Source of the DNA: Nostoc sphaeroides
GTDB taxonomy: Bacteria > Cyanobacteriota > Cyanobacteriia > Cyanobacteriales > Nostocaceae
Reading direction: 5' to 3'
Assembly (NCBI RefSeq): GCF_003443655.1
Contig: NZ_CP031941.1
Coordinates: 3,160,501-3,224,500 of the forward strand
Length of the DNA stretch: 64,000 nucleotides
The notes under the pieces were generated by a model, which did no database searches, was not told where the DNA came from, and saw only the letters and a list, made by a program, of their open reading frames with translations. The position numbers and the translations under genes were made by a program. This document shows positions 36,270 to 45,632 of the stretch, one piece after another. How positions within the stretch are numbered: position 1 is the first letter of the stretch; every line of letters begins with the position of its first letter.

Positions 36270-36377
36270 TAGCGTATTTATTTATCAAATTTACTTTTTA
36301 CTTTTGCCTTGTTCTACTAATGTGTTTACTAGTTCAATTTAATGTCTACTATATAAAAACGAACTTTACAACATTCG
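36270..36377. other. Convergent gap between the STAND and DUF262 genes
   Basis: A short AT-rich spacer where the two operons meet tail to tail. No strong hairpin seen. Base composition shifts here from that of the WD40 gene to clearly AT-rich in the next two genes. Confidence 0.4.
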
Positions 36378-37400
36378 CTAATTCACATTCATACTTTCTT
36401 CTAAAATTTTACTTATAAGTTGACCGCGAACATTACGTCCTTTTCTACTAGCAGTACCTTGATGTGTATAATAATAATATTGAGCAAACATATTTTTAGA
36501 TACATCTTCTTTCTTATTTATATGTAGTTCTTCTTCTAAAGATTTTAAAGCATGAGCTAAAGTTTGCTCTTGAGGTAAATAACCATACTTGTTTTTAATT
36601 TTTATTAATTCAACCATTAAAGTAAACAAACTAGACTTCTTTATCCACAAACTATCTGGAGGGAGATTAGACTCAATAATTAATTTAGATGCTTCGTTAA
36701 AATTATTAGACATCAACTCTTTATTTGGATATTCATTATTATATTTTTCTACATAGGTCTTTACCTCTTTATCACTAGTAAAATAACCACCTTCTTCTAT
36801 TGTTGACATAATTAGCAATACATATTCCAGGTCTTTCATACGAGAAAATTCACCTTCACTAAAGACCTCTAAACTAGTAAAAAGAGCATTATTTTCTAGA
36901 ATATCTTTAGCAGTTGTGATGAACTCTCCTTCGTATAATGAATTGCTAATTTCAATTGCATTTAGTGCGTATTGTACAGAGTTTATTCTCTTAAAAACTT
37001 CTCTAATTTCACTTTCAGGAATTCTTCCTAAATCTCTAACGACAACTGTATAATCAAAAAAATCTGTTTTTTCTTGTGTAGACAATTTTTCAAACTTACT
37101 GATATTTTTGATAGTGAATTCTGGTGATGCTGTGACATATTGGTAGATTGTACTTAATCTTTGTTGACCATCTACGACAAGTGTTTTTGATGTTTGAATA
37201 TCAAGATCGATTTCACCATCAGCTAGATATATTTCAGGGAAAGGAAGTTTTAATAAAATTGTTTCTATAAATTTTTCTTTATGTGCATCATTCCATACAA
37301 GCTTTCTTTGAAAAGATGGAGCAAGTATTAAAGTACCAGTTTTCATCATGTTGAATAAATCTAAAACTTTTTTATTAGTTGCAATACCATTTTTGCTCAT
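36378..37400 (-). CDS. DUF262 (GmrS-like ParB-fold) protein
   Basis: A 340-residue DUF262 protein. Motifs: SFQRKLVWN, VVDGQQRLST near residue 78 and REVFKRINS, which are the ParB/sulfiredoxin-like nucleotide-binding signature found in GmrSD- and Ssp-type defence proteins. No DUF1524 HNH nuclease is fused, so any effector must be this domain or its partner. It begins one base after the stop codon of the nucleotidyltransferase-like gene. Codon use is strongly AT-rich compared with the genes around it, which suggests acquisition. Confidence 0.85.
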   Translation of the reverse strand: MSKNGIATNKKVLDLFNMMKTGTLILAPSFQRKLVWNDAHKEKFIETILLKLPFPEIYLADGEIDLDIQTSKTLVVDGQQRLSTIYQYVTASPEFTIKNISKFEKLSTQEKTDFFDYTVVVRDLGRIPESEIREVFKRINSVQYALNAIEISNSLYEGEFITTAKDILENNALFTSLEVFSEGEFSRMKDLEYVLLIMSTIEEGGYFTSDKEVKTYVEKYNNEYPNKELMSNNFNEASKLIIESNLPPDSLWIKKSSLFTLMVELIKIKNKYGYLPQEQTLAHALKSLEEELHINKKEDVSKNMFAQYYYYTHQGTASRKGRNVRGQLISKILEESMNVN

Positions 37401-37401
37401 T

Positions 37402-38013
37402 TTAAACTTCCTCCTGTCTCAGTTTTTTGATATTCTGCATATGATATTTTTCAAATAGAGCGGAATTATAATAAATACCCCCTGCTATTTTTTGGGGTGT
37501 ATATTTATAAGAGATTGATTTAAAATACTCAAACCACTCATTTGTACGAGAATATTTAAATGGAAATAAATCTGGTCTTAGCCACCCTTTAAAAAAATAT
37601 TTTAAAAACTTTTTATACCTTTGTTCTTCTCTATCAGTTCTAGATACTAAACTTATGTCGAAATCATATAACTCTGACCAAAATTTTTCAAAAATTTCTC
37701 TAGATATAATAGCTATATCTATATCTGATTCTTCAGAGAACAAATTCCATAATTTACTTGGAGCTATACTAAATCCTAATTTAGCTGAACCAACCATCAG
37801 TACACATTCTGGTCTTTCTTCAAAATAAGTAGCGATTTCATGTTTGAGGTCAAAATATTTACCTTCATCATCTTTAAAAACATAAGGTGTACCATGTATT
37901 ATATATTTTTGAACAATTAATTTTTCTGTTAGAGAGTAATCACGTAATGCTGCTTGGAATATATCAATCTTTTGATTAATATGGCTTTGGTCAATTATTA
38001 AAGTCTGCCACAT
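37402..38013 (-). CDS. Minimal nucleotidyltransferase-fold protein
   Basis: A 203-residue protein with MVGSAKLGFS followed by ESDIDIAIIS near residues 95-128, matching the GS...DxD catalytic pattern of the polymerase-beta nucleotidyltransferase superfamily. Downstream is a helical, aromatic-rich region (WFEYFKSISYKYTPQKIAGG). It is first gene of a two-gene unit with the DUF262 protein; spacing is one base. Substrate unknown: tRNA, protein or small-molecule nucleotidylation are all possible. Strongly AT-rich like its partner. Confidence 0.75.
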   Translation of the reverse strand: MWQTLIIDQSHINQKIDIFQAALRDYSLTEKLIVQKYIIHGTPYVFKDDEGKYFDLKHEIATYFEERPECVLMVGSAKLGFSIAPSKLWNLFSEESDIDIAIISREIFEKFWSELYDFDISLVSRTDREEQRYKKFLKYFFKGWLRPDLFPFKYSRTNEWFEYFKSISYKYTPQKIAGGIYYNSALFEKYHMQNIKKLRQEEV

Positions 38014-38413
38014 AGAGTATTTTATTTAATTAACATAACTTGAGCCAAGTTTTTATAGCTAAAAATACATATATTAAATGCTAAAAATTACTAAGTCAAT
38101 AAGTGTATATACTTGAATAAATGGTGATTTGATTTTTTAGCTTTGTTAGTCCGAACAAAAGACAACAGAAGTTACAAACTGTTAATAGTCACAGAATACA
38201 ATCGGATAATTAAAATAGGTATTTTCACAAAAAGGCGATCACACTACACTCACCAATTGCGTAGGCGTAACCCGTCGTAGACATCGCCTTTTGTTACCCT
38301 ACCTCAAGCTGTTGTTTCAAAATTACGGCAGGAAAATCAGCCAGGACTCATACACAAAGCTGTACATCTTGGTAGCATTGAGTGAAGTATCCGTCAGCAA
38401 GGGAGCGAGGGCG
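38014..38413. other. Intergenic region, AT-rich, with a dispersed repeat
   Basis: Left part likely holds the promoter of the nucleotidyltransferase-DUF262 pair. The repeat at 38261-38288 (GCGTAGGCGTAAC ... GTAGACATCGC) is nearly the same as at 21163-21190. An in-frame TTG-initiated extension of the next gene through 38291-38413 is unlikely to be translated. Confidence 0.5.
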
Positions 38414-39037
38414 ATGTATGCAACCGTCACACAACCACTGACTTTTGAAGAGTTTCTTGCCTGGGACGATGGTTCAGGCAGAGAGTTTGAGCTATTGGAT
38501 GGGATTCCCGTGCCATTATCAGAACCAAATGCAAATCATGAGGATTTGATCGAGCGACTGTGTGCCTACTTAGAAAATCACTGCCAAGAAAATGACCTGC
38601 CTTATGTGTCGCGTCAGTCCAAGCAGGTTCGGCTCAAAACAGCACCAGGAGAAAAAGAAAAAAGCCGGAAAGCAGATATTGTCATATTTGCAAGAGTTGA
38701 ATGGCAGAGAATGAAAACTAGCTCTAGTTCTGCTGCTGCATATATTCCACCACCCGGAATCATTGAAGTCGTTAGCAACAACTGGAAGGACGACTATCTG
38801 ACAAAACTTGCTGAATATGAGGACTTGGGCGTTTTCGAGTACATCATTGTAGACTATGCTGCTTTTGGTGGCATTCGGTTCATTGGCTCTCCCAAGCAGC
38901 CAACCATTACAATCTACCAACTTGAAGATGGAGAGTATTTACCCCCAAAGGTATTTCGAGGACAGGATCGAATTGATTCTAGATTGTTTTTGAACATTCC
39001 CTTAACAGCTGAACAGATTTTTGCAATGAGTCGCTGA
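38414..39037 (+). CDS. Uma2 family (DUF820) protein
   Basis: A 207-residue Uma2 protein from the ATG at 38414 (MYATVTQPLTFEEFLAWDD), preceded by GCGAGGGCG. Motifs: REFELLDGIPVPLS, KADIVIFARVEW and PPPGIIEVVSNNWKDDY. The YLTKLAEYEDLGVFEYIIVDY segment is the usual C-terminal half of the core. Complete. Function unproven; possibly nuclease-like. Confidence 0.85.
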   Translation: MYATVTQPLTFEEFLAWDDGSGREFELLDGIPVPLSEPNANHEDLIERLCAYLENHCQENDLPYVSRQSKQVRLKTAPGEKEKSRKADIVIFARVEWQRMKTSSSSAAAYIPPPGIIEVVSNNWKDDYLTKLAEYEDLGVFEYIIVDYAAFGGIRFIGSPKQPTITIYQLEDGEYLPPKVFRGQDRIDSRLFLNIPLTAEQIFAMSR

Positions 39038-39164
39038 TTAGCGAAGAAATTTCTTCTAGTCGTCTTCTTGCCACATTTGATGCCCGATCGCTCTTAAAAT
39101 TGGAGGAGCGATCGATTTTGTTTTAAGATGGAATCAGAAATCGGATACAGAAAAGGTTGCTTCT

Positions 39165-39437
39165 ATGGATTATCCCAACCTCAGCCGCGAAGAAATTGCT
39201 CAACGTGGCGAAAAACTTTACCAGCAGAGTATCCGTACCCAAGTCGAAACAGCAGAAAATATCGGCAAAATCATTGCAATCAATATCACTACAGGTGATT
39301 ACGAAATAGATGACGATTTAATTGTGGCTTGTCATCGGCTGCAAACCAAACAGCCAAACGCAATCATTTGGACAGAGCGAATTGGCTATGATGCTGTTTA
39401 TGCAGTCGGTGGTACATTGGTTAGGACAGCACTGTGA
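39165..39437 (+). CDS. Small hypothetical protein upstream of an aspartic-protease-like gene
   Basis: A 90-residue protein with a helical N-terminus (LSREEIAQRGEKLYQQ) and a C-terminal beta part (TGDYEIDDDLIVACHRLQ). It resembles cyanobacterial hypothetical proteins that precede clan AA aspartic protease genes. Its TGA overlaps the GTG start of the next gene by four bases, so the two are coupled. The small coupled format is like a toxin-antitoxin pair, but no activity is known. Confidence 0.65.
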   Translation: MDYPNLSREEIAQRGEKLYQQSIRTQVETAENIGKIIAINITTGDYEIDDDLIVACHRLQTKQPNAIIWTERIGYDAVYAVGGTLVRTAL

Positions 39438-39802
39438 TACATGGGACAGTTGTTGGGCTTCAGGCAACTATAAGTATCACTATTTGTCGTTTGGGGCGTG
39501 CAGAAGTAGAAATTGAATGTGTTGTCGATACAGGATTTGAAGGGTTTTTAACCTTGCCATCTACGGTAGTCACAGACCTGGATTTACCTTACGTTGCGCC
39601 AATCAAAGCGAATCTTGCGGACAATTCTCGGATCATAACCAATGTTCATCAAGCCACTATCTTGTGGAATCGCGCAGAACGCATCATCCCAGTTTTAGCG
39701 ATGGGTCGTCGTCCCCTAATTGGCACAGCACTCCTGCAAGATTATCATCTCAGCATCGATTTTTGTGAGGGAGGGACAGTGCTGGTAGATGATATTATGT
39801 AA
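39434..39802 (+). CDS. Retropepsin-like clan AA aspartic protease
   Basis: A 122-residue protein with CVVDTGFEGFLTLP, in which DTG is the catalytic triplet of retroviral-type aspartic proteases, and a C-terminal flap-like strand with LIGTALLQDYHLSIDF. One protease domain implies a dimer. The start is GTG at 39434, overlapping the previous gene. No signal peptide. Followed by a clear terminator. Confidence 0.75.
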   Translation: MIHGTVVGLQATISITICRLGRAEVEIECVVDTGFEGFLTLPSTVVTDLDLPYVAPIKANLADNSRIITNVHQATILWNRAERIIPVLAMGRRPLIGTALLQDYHLSIDFCEGGTVLVDDIM

Positions 39803-39803
39803 A

Positions 39804-39849
39804 AAAATCCCTATGACCTGCTATTAGTCAAGGTCTTAGGGATTTCTTT
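39804..39849 (+). terminator. Terminator after the aspartic-protease-like gene
   Basis: AAATCCCTA-GACCT and AGGTC-TAGGGATTT form a long stem followed by CTTTGCTT. Sited just after the stop codon and before the convergent tRNA gene. Confidence 0.75.
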
Positions 39850-39854
39850 GCTTA

Positions 39855-39928
39855 CGGGACTGGTGCGGCTCGAACGCACGACCTGACGCTTAGGAGGCGT
39901 CCGCTCTATCCAACTGAGCTACAACCCC
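39855..39928 (-). tRNA. trnR-CCU: tRNA-Arg (anticodon CCU)
   Basis: Minus-strand cloverleaf of 74 nt including a discriminator G. D-arm TAGCTCAGTTGGATAGAGC, anticodon stem GACGC/GCGTC around loop CTCCTAA, and T-arm with GTTCGAGCC. The acceptor stem pairs GGGGTTG with CAGTCCC, using two G-T pairs. CCA is not encoded. Confidence 0.93.
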
Positions 39929-39961
39929 AACTCTGAAGCATATATAATTATAGCAGTACTT

Positions 39962-41083
<1,122 letters not shown>

Positions 41084-41088
41084 TCAGT

Positions 41089-41613
41089 ATGCGCGATGAC
41101 CTCGATCTCAATCATGCTTATGAAATTCTTGGGTTGGAACCGGGTGCATCACAAGCACAAGTAAAGCGAGCTTACCGTCAACTGGTGAAAATTTGGCATC
41201 CCGATCGCTTTCTTGAGCAAAAGCAAAAACAGGAAGCTGAGGAAAAAATCAAATCAATCAACTCAGCTTACAACAAGCTCAAATCTGAAAGTCCATCTGA
41301 GCCTCCCACTTCTGAAAATCCACCTTCATCTTCGCCTACAAATCCCCCAAAAATATCTGTCAATCGTTGGGATGCTGAAACTTTCTATACTTTAGGAGTA
41401 GAGAATGCTACACAAGGAAGATATGAGGATGCGATCGCAGATTTTACCCATGCAATTCGTCTCAATCCTCACTATGTTGAGGCGTATAAATATCGTGGGC
41501 TAGTTTGCTCTCAACTGGGATACGAATATAGAGCCGCTTCCGATTTAAATAAAGCTGCACAAATAGAAGAATTAAGAAATCCGGGTGCTACAAGGAGAGT
41601 GCGAATCGCCTAG
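41089..41613 (+). CDS. J-domain and TPR protein
   Basis: A 174-residue protein. N-terminal J domain (residues 5-70) with the IWHPDRF HPD motif, a Pro/Ser-rich linker (about 75-100), then about two TPR units (FYTLGVENATQGRYEDAI and YVEAYKYRGLVCSQLG). Presumably a DnaK co-chaperone with a protein-docking module. It is very similar in plan to the N-terminal half of the protein at 42061 and probably its paralogue. It starts 29 bp from the divergent tocopherol cyclase gene. Confidence 0.88.
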   Translation: MRDDLDLNHAYEILGLEPGASQAQVKRAYRQLVKIWHPDRFLEQKQKQEAEEKIKSINSAYNKLKSESPSEPPTSENPPSSSPTNPPKISVNRWDAETFYTLGVENATQGRYEDAIADFTHAIRLNPHYVEAYKYRGLVCSQLGYEYRAASDLNKAAQIEELRNPGATRRVRIA

Positions 41614-41759
41614 ATATGTATCCAAACCTAGACCTCTATTAGAAAGATTTTGTCAGGGGATTAAAAAGATATTGCGGCTAAATCGGCGTTGGAGATGAGA
41701 AGTTGCGTAGAATACATATCGGACAAGCATTGCTCATCAACTTAACGTAAAAGCCATGT

Positions 41760-41888
41760 CCCGCAAGGAACTGAAGTTCCTTGCTAATAGCTCAAGTCAT
41801 CTAAAGATGACTAAAAATATAGTCAAAAATCTTTAGTCTACTTGAGTAGACTTTAGCTAAAAGCCAAAGAACTTTAGTTCTAGGCGGG
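41760..41888. repeat. Palindromic CCCGC...GCGGG element
   Basis: Ends CCCGCAAGGAACT and AGTTCTAGGCGGG. Interior hairpins: AAGGAACTGAAGTTCCTT and AGTCATCTAAAGATGACT. The same plan occurs in the core of the 28641-28953 element, with different hairpin sequences, so they are diverged relatives. Confidence 0.7.
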
Positions 41889-42010
41889 TAAGGAAGCTAA
41901 CAGTTAAGCTACTTTTAGCTTAAGTTGACACGTATGAGCAATGCTGTGCCCCTACTGCGTGTTGCTTTAGACGACCACACATACCTAGAGTTCAAGAATA
42001 CTTATATTGG

Positions 42011-42056
42011 GGAATACTAAGTGTAGTAATATTTGCTGCTGATTTTTTAGTATTCC
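42011..42056 (+). promoter_or_regulatory. Inverted-repeat leader of the J-TPR-WD40 gene
   Basis: GGAATACTAA (42011-42020) and TTAGTATTCC (42047-42056) form a perfect 10-bp inverted repeat ending four bases before the ATG. A matching arrangement precedes the WD40 gene at 43657. It could fold over the start region or serve as an operator. Confidence 0.6.
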
Positions 42057-42060
42057 TAGT

Positions 42061-43542
42061 ATGAGCGATCGCGTCGATATAAATCATGTTTACAATATTC
42101 TGGGGTTAAAACCAGATGCATCTGTTGATGAAGTCAAGCAAGCTTATCGCCAGATGGCTAAGACTTGGCATCCAGATTGTTTTCTCGAACCGCAGCAAAA
42201 GCAAGAAGCGGAAGAAAAAATCAAAGAAATCAATCAAGCTTATGCAAGATTAAAGTCTTATCAGCCAGATGAGACAAATAAATCTGCTTCCACTTCTACC
42301 AAAATTGATTTCACTCCATCTAATGCTGAAAGTTTCTACAAACTAGGCATGGAGAAAGCTCAAAGAGGAAAATATAGTGAAGCAATTGAAGACTTTACCC
42401 AAGCGATTCGTCTTAACCCTAACTACTTTGAAGCATATAAATACCGAGGGCTTGCTTGCTCGAAACTAGGATATGAAAATAGAGCCGAGTCAGATTTTAG
42501 AAATTCTATACGACTGGAACTGAAACAGAAAAAAGCAGCACCCAAACCTACATCACCACCGCCAAAGCCAGCAACGCCGCCACCACCACCCAAACCTACA
42601 TCACCACCGCCAAAGCCAGCAACGCCGCCACCACCTAAATCAGAGTCTCAACCTTCACCCTGGAAATGTGTACACACTCTGACTCATCTGAACTGGGTTT
42701 TTACAACTGCAATCAGTCCAGATGGGCAAACTTTGGCTAGTGGAAGTAGTGATAATACTATCAAGATTTGGCATCTCGACACAGGGAAATTACTACATAC
42801 TCTCACTGGACATACAAAATGGGTAAGATGCCTAGCCTTTAGCCCAGATAACCAAACTCTGATTAGCGGCAGTGATGATAGCAGCATAATAATTTGGCAA
42901 GTGTCTACAGGTAAATTACTCAAGACGCTCAAAGTACATTCGACTCCAGTTTTTTCTGTAATCATTAGTCCAGATGGTCAAACTATCCTGAGTGGCGGTA
43001 CAGATACTACTATCAAGGTTTCTCATATAGAGATGGGACAATTACTGCAAGTCCTCAAAGGTCATTCTGCCTTGGTTTACTCCCTTGCTATTTGCCCAAA
43101 GCAACAGATTTTTATCAGTGGCGGTGCGGATAATACCATTAAGCTGTGGAATTTAAAAAGTAGGAAACTGCTGCAAACTCTCAACGGGCATTCAGGCTGG
43201 GTGACTTGTGTCGCCATTAGCCCTGATGGACAAATTTTAGCTAGTAGCAGTTATGACCAGACTATCAAGTTATGGAATATCAATACAGGTAAGCTAATTA
43301 ACACACTTGCTGGACATCACAGCTATGTTTGGTCTGTTGCTTTTAGCCCCGATGGTCAGCATCTTGTTAGTGGTAGCGCAGACTATACTATAAAGTTATG
43401 GCACATTGGCACTGAACAAGAACTTTACACGCTGGGCAACCATTCGGATTGGGTTAACTCCGTCGCTTTCAGTCCCGATGGCAAAACTTTGGTTAGTGGT
43501 AGCCGAGACATGAAAATCAAGCTTTGGCGATGTGATATCTAA
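42061..43542 (+). CDS. J-domain, TPR and WD40 fusion protein
   Basis: A 493-residue fusion. J domain at residues 5-68 with TWHPDCF, two TPR units to about 150, a proline-rich linker at about 160-200 with two copies of a KPTSPPPKPATPPPP unit, then seven WD40 repeats (about 205-493), enough for one complete propeller. No NTPase. It may target DnaK to specific assemblies through the propeller. It shares its N-terminal half with the 41089 protein and its leader with the 43657 gene, so the three look like a local family built by duplication and domain shuffling. Confidence 0.88.
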   Translation: MSDRVDINHVYNILGLKPDASVDEVKQAYRQMAKTWHPDCFLEPQQKQEAEEKIKEINQAYARLKSYQPDETNKSASTSTKIDFTPSNAESFYKLGMEKAQRGKYSEAIEDFTQAIRLNPNYFEAYKYRGLACSKLGYENRAESDFRNSIRLELKQKKAAPKPTSPPPKPATPPPPPKPTSPPPKPATPPPPKSESQPSPWKCVHTLTHLNWVFTTAISPDGQTLASGSSDNTIKIWHLDTGKLLHTLTGHTKWVRCLAFSPDNQTLISGSDDSSIIIWQVSTGKLLKTLKVHSTPVFSVIISPDGQTILSGGTDTTIKVSHIEMGQLLQVLKGHSALVYSLAICPKQQIFISGGADNTIKLWNLKSRKLLQTLNGHSGWVTCVAISPDGQILASSSYDQTIKLWNINTGKLINTLAGHHSYVWSVAFSPDGQHLVSGSADYTIKLWHIGTEQELYTLGNHSDWVNSVAFSPDGKTLVSGSRDMKIKLWRCDI

Positions 43543-43604
43543 CCGCAAACCGAAAGACGCTTTAGACGGCAACACATACCTAGAGTTAAAGAATCTTGTA
43601 CTTG

Positions 43605-43650
43605 GGAATACTAAATAAAGTTAGATTTACTGCTGATTTATTTAGTATTC
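43605..43650 (+). promoter_or_regulatory. Inverted-repeat leader of the WD40 gene
   Basis: GGAATACTAA (43605-43614) and TTAGTATTC (43642-43650), spaced like the leader at 42011-42056 and flanked by the same AACATACCTAGAGTT-like and TGCTGATTT motifs. It ends six bases before the ATG. Confidence 0.6.
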
Positions 43651-43656
43651 TTAAAT

Positions 43657-44589
43657 ATGCAACGCCTAATATCTGTACGCACTCTCAAAGGTCATTCAAA
43701 TAAGGTAATGTCTGTCGTCTTCAGTCCTGATGGGCAGACTTTCGCAAGTGGTAGTGATGACAAAACCATAAAAATTTGGCATTTAACTAACCAGGAACCA
43801 CGCACCCTGAATGGACATGGAGAATCTTCTTGGTCTGGAGGGGTAAATTCTGTTGCTTTCAGCCCTAATGGTAAGATTCTAGCCAGTGCTAGTGATGACA
43901 AAACTATTAAATTGTGGGAAGTTCTAACAGGGAATGAAATCTGTACCTTCACAGGACATGAAGAAAAGGTTTACTCTGTTGCCTTTAGCGCGGATGGAAA
44001 AACTTTAGCCAGTGGCAGTAAAGACAAGACGATCCAACTTTGGTCAATAGAGACAGGAAAGAAAGTAAACACACTCAAAGGGCATTCAGATGACGTTTTA
44101 TCCATTGCTTTCAGCCCAGATGGAAAAACTTTAGCCAGTGCTGGTGCTGGTAATGACAAAACCATCAAGATTTGGCATTTAGATAAACACAAAGTCCTAA
44201 CTCTCACGGGACATTCCGATTGGTTTGGAGGGATAAATTCGGTTGCTTTCAACCCAAATGGCAAGATGTTAGCAAGTGGTAGTTGGGACAAGACAATTAA
44301 ATTATGGCACGTAGAAAGCGGTCAAGAACTCCGTACCCTAACTGGGCATTCTGATCATGTTTGTTCTGTCGCTTTTAGCCCCAATGGCAAAATTATAGCT
44401 AGCGGTAGTAAAGACAAAACGATCAAGTTATGGCAGCTAGATACAGGCAATGAACTCTGTACTTTTTCAGGATCTGAAGATGCGGTTTATTCCGTTGCCT
44501 TTAGCCCAGATGGTAAGACGCTGGCTAGTGGCAGTGGGGATAAAACTATTACCTTATTCCCCGTTAGCAAGGCTGCCATTCTTTTCTAA
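43657..44589 (+). CDS. Seven-bladed WD40 repeat protein
   Basis: A 310-residue protein of seven WD40 repeats and almost nothing else, predicted to form one beta-propeller for protein binding. Typical blade: SVAFSPDGKTLASGS followed by DKTIKLW. Blades 2 and 5 have longer loops (GESSWSGGV and SDWFGGI). No signal or enzymatic domain. The last blade ends with a divergent strand (ITLFPVSKAAILF) rather than KLW. Confidence 0.88.
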   Translation: MQRLISVRTLKGHSNKVMSVVFSPDGQTFASGSDDKTIKIWHLTNQEPRTLNGHGESSWSGGVNSVAFSPNGKILASASDDKTIKLWEVLTGNEICTFTGHEEKVYSVAFSADGKTLASGSKDKTIQLWSIETGKKVNTLKGHSDDVLSIAFSPDGKTLASAGAGNDKTIKIWHLDKHKVLTLTGHSDWFGGINSVAFNPNGKMLASGSWDKTIKLWHVESGQELRTLTGHSDHVCSVAFSPNGKIIASGSKDKTIKLWQLDTGNELCTFSGSEDAVYSVAFSPDGKTLASGSGDKTITLFPVSKAAILF

Positions 44590-44909
44590 ATGGCCTATAA
44601 AAATAAATCTATTCAAGTTTATTAAAAATTTAGATAACTTAAGAAAATTACTAGATTTTTTATTAATCCATCACCTAACAGTTTAATAACATCTATCTTT
44701 GGGATAATCTTTCTTTCGATTAAGTATTAACTCCCTGGAGATAGAGCCACTTGTCTAATCTCAGAGGTTATTCTGATAATTACCAACAGTTGAGTAGCAA
44801 ATAAAACTCAATATTTATCAGCAACATAAATTTTTAAGCTCATTAAAACCTCTTGTTCTTACAAAACTTTAGTTTGTCAAAATCATATCGAGGAGTGAAA
44901 TCAACAGCT
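44590..44909. other. Intergenic region downstream of the WD40 gene
   Basis: AT-rich; no RNA gene or repeat recognised. It likely carries the promoter of the next gene, whose GAGGAG ribosome-binding site is near 44890. Confidence 0.5.
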
Positions 44910-45632
44910 ATGTCTATTCCCAATGAACGCGAAATCAAAAACAGTGAAGTTAAGCAAGAATCTTACACTGATATTAATGGTAATATTCACACTGACTTAA
45001 CCCGAACTACTGAAACAGTCAAGAACAGCACAGCCAATCCTAACTCTTACACTAACGGTTATGTACAAGGTCGAAATACCGAACGTAACTACCAGCAAGC
45101 TGATTTAGCCGAGCGTGACAATAACAATGCTAGTCGTGGTTTGCTGTTGGGTATTATCGTTACTTCCGTACTTGGTTTGATTATAGGTGGGGTTTGGTAC
45201 TTCAACCAGCAGAATAACGCAGCCGTTGACAATACTGTGCCGGTCGTGGTTCCTGTACCAAGTAGTAGTCCAACTCCTAGTGCTGCTCCTCAAACAAAAA
45301 CAACGATAATCGAAAGAACTAGGGAAGTACCTGTTCCTGTTGCTGTTCCTGTTCCTGTTCCACAACAGCAGGTTACACCTCCATCTGCACCTCGCCAACC
45401 GGATATTAACATTACTATTCCACCCCAGCAGCCTGCGGCAGAAAAAGCGCCTTCTGTAATCCAGCCAACCCCTAAAGCTACACAAAGTCCAACTACTAAT
45501 ACAGTTGCGCCAGGTATCAAAAGTGATACCTCTAAAACTACTCCACCTCAAGGAGTAGACCAGTCAAACAGTACATCTAATAGCGGTTCTTCTACCGCAG
45601 ATGATACTACTACAGGCGGTTCTGCTCAATAA
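44910..45632 (+). CDS. Single-pass membrane protein with Pro-rich C-terminal domain
   Basis: About 240 residues. A polar N-terminus (residues 1-75), one membrane helix GLLLGIIVTSVLGLIIGGVWYF near residue 78-100, and a long Pro/Val/Thr/Ser-rich tail with VPVPVAVPVPVP and TNTVAPG. The tail would face the periplasm if the N-terminus is cytosolic. No family recognised; similar proteins with TM plus disordered tails are common in Nostocales. The ATG at 44910 is chosen; upstream codons at 44853 lack a good ribosome-binding site. Confidence 0.7.
   Translation: MSIPNEREIKNSEVKQESYTDINGNIHTDLTRTTETVKNSTANPNSYTNGYVQGRNTERNYQQADLAERDNNNASRGLLLGIIVTSVLGLIIGGVWYFNQQNNAAVDNTVPVVVPVPSSSPTPSAAPQTKTTIIERTREVPVPVAVPVPVPQQQVTPPSAPRQPDINITIPPQQPAAEKAPSVIQPTPKATQSPTTNTVAPGIKSDTSKTTPPQGVDQSNSTSNSGSSTADDTTTGGSAQ

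Larger units (their letters stand above)
41614..42060. other. Intergenic region with a palindromic repeat and a leader hairpin
   Basis: No gene. Contains a repeat at 41760-41888 and an inverted-repeat leader at 42011-42056, both listed separately. Confidence 0.6.

Noticed and set aside
45105-45551. 148-residue antisense frame over the membrane protein gene
   Set aside because: Arises from the low-complexity Pro/Val-rich coding sequence; the plus frame has a membrane helix and a ribosome-binding site.
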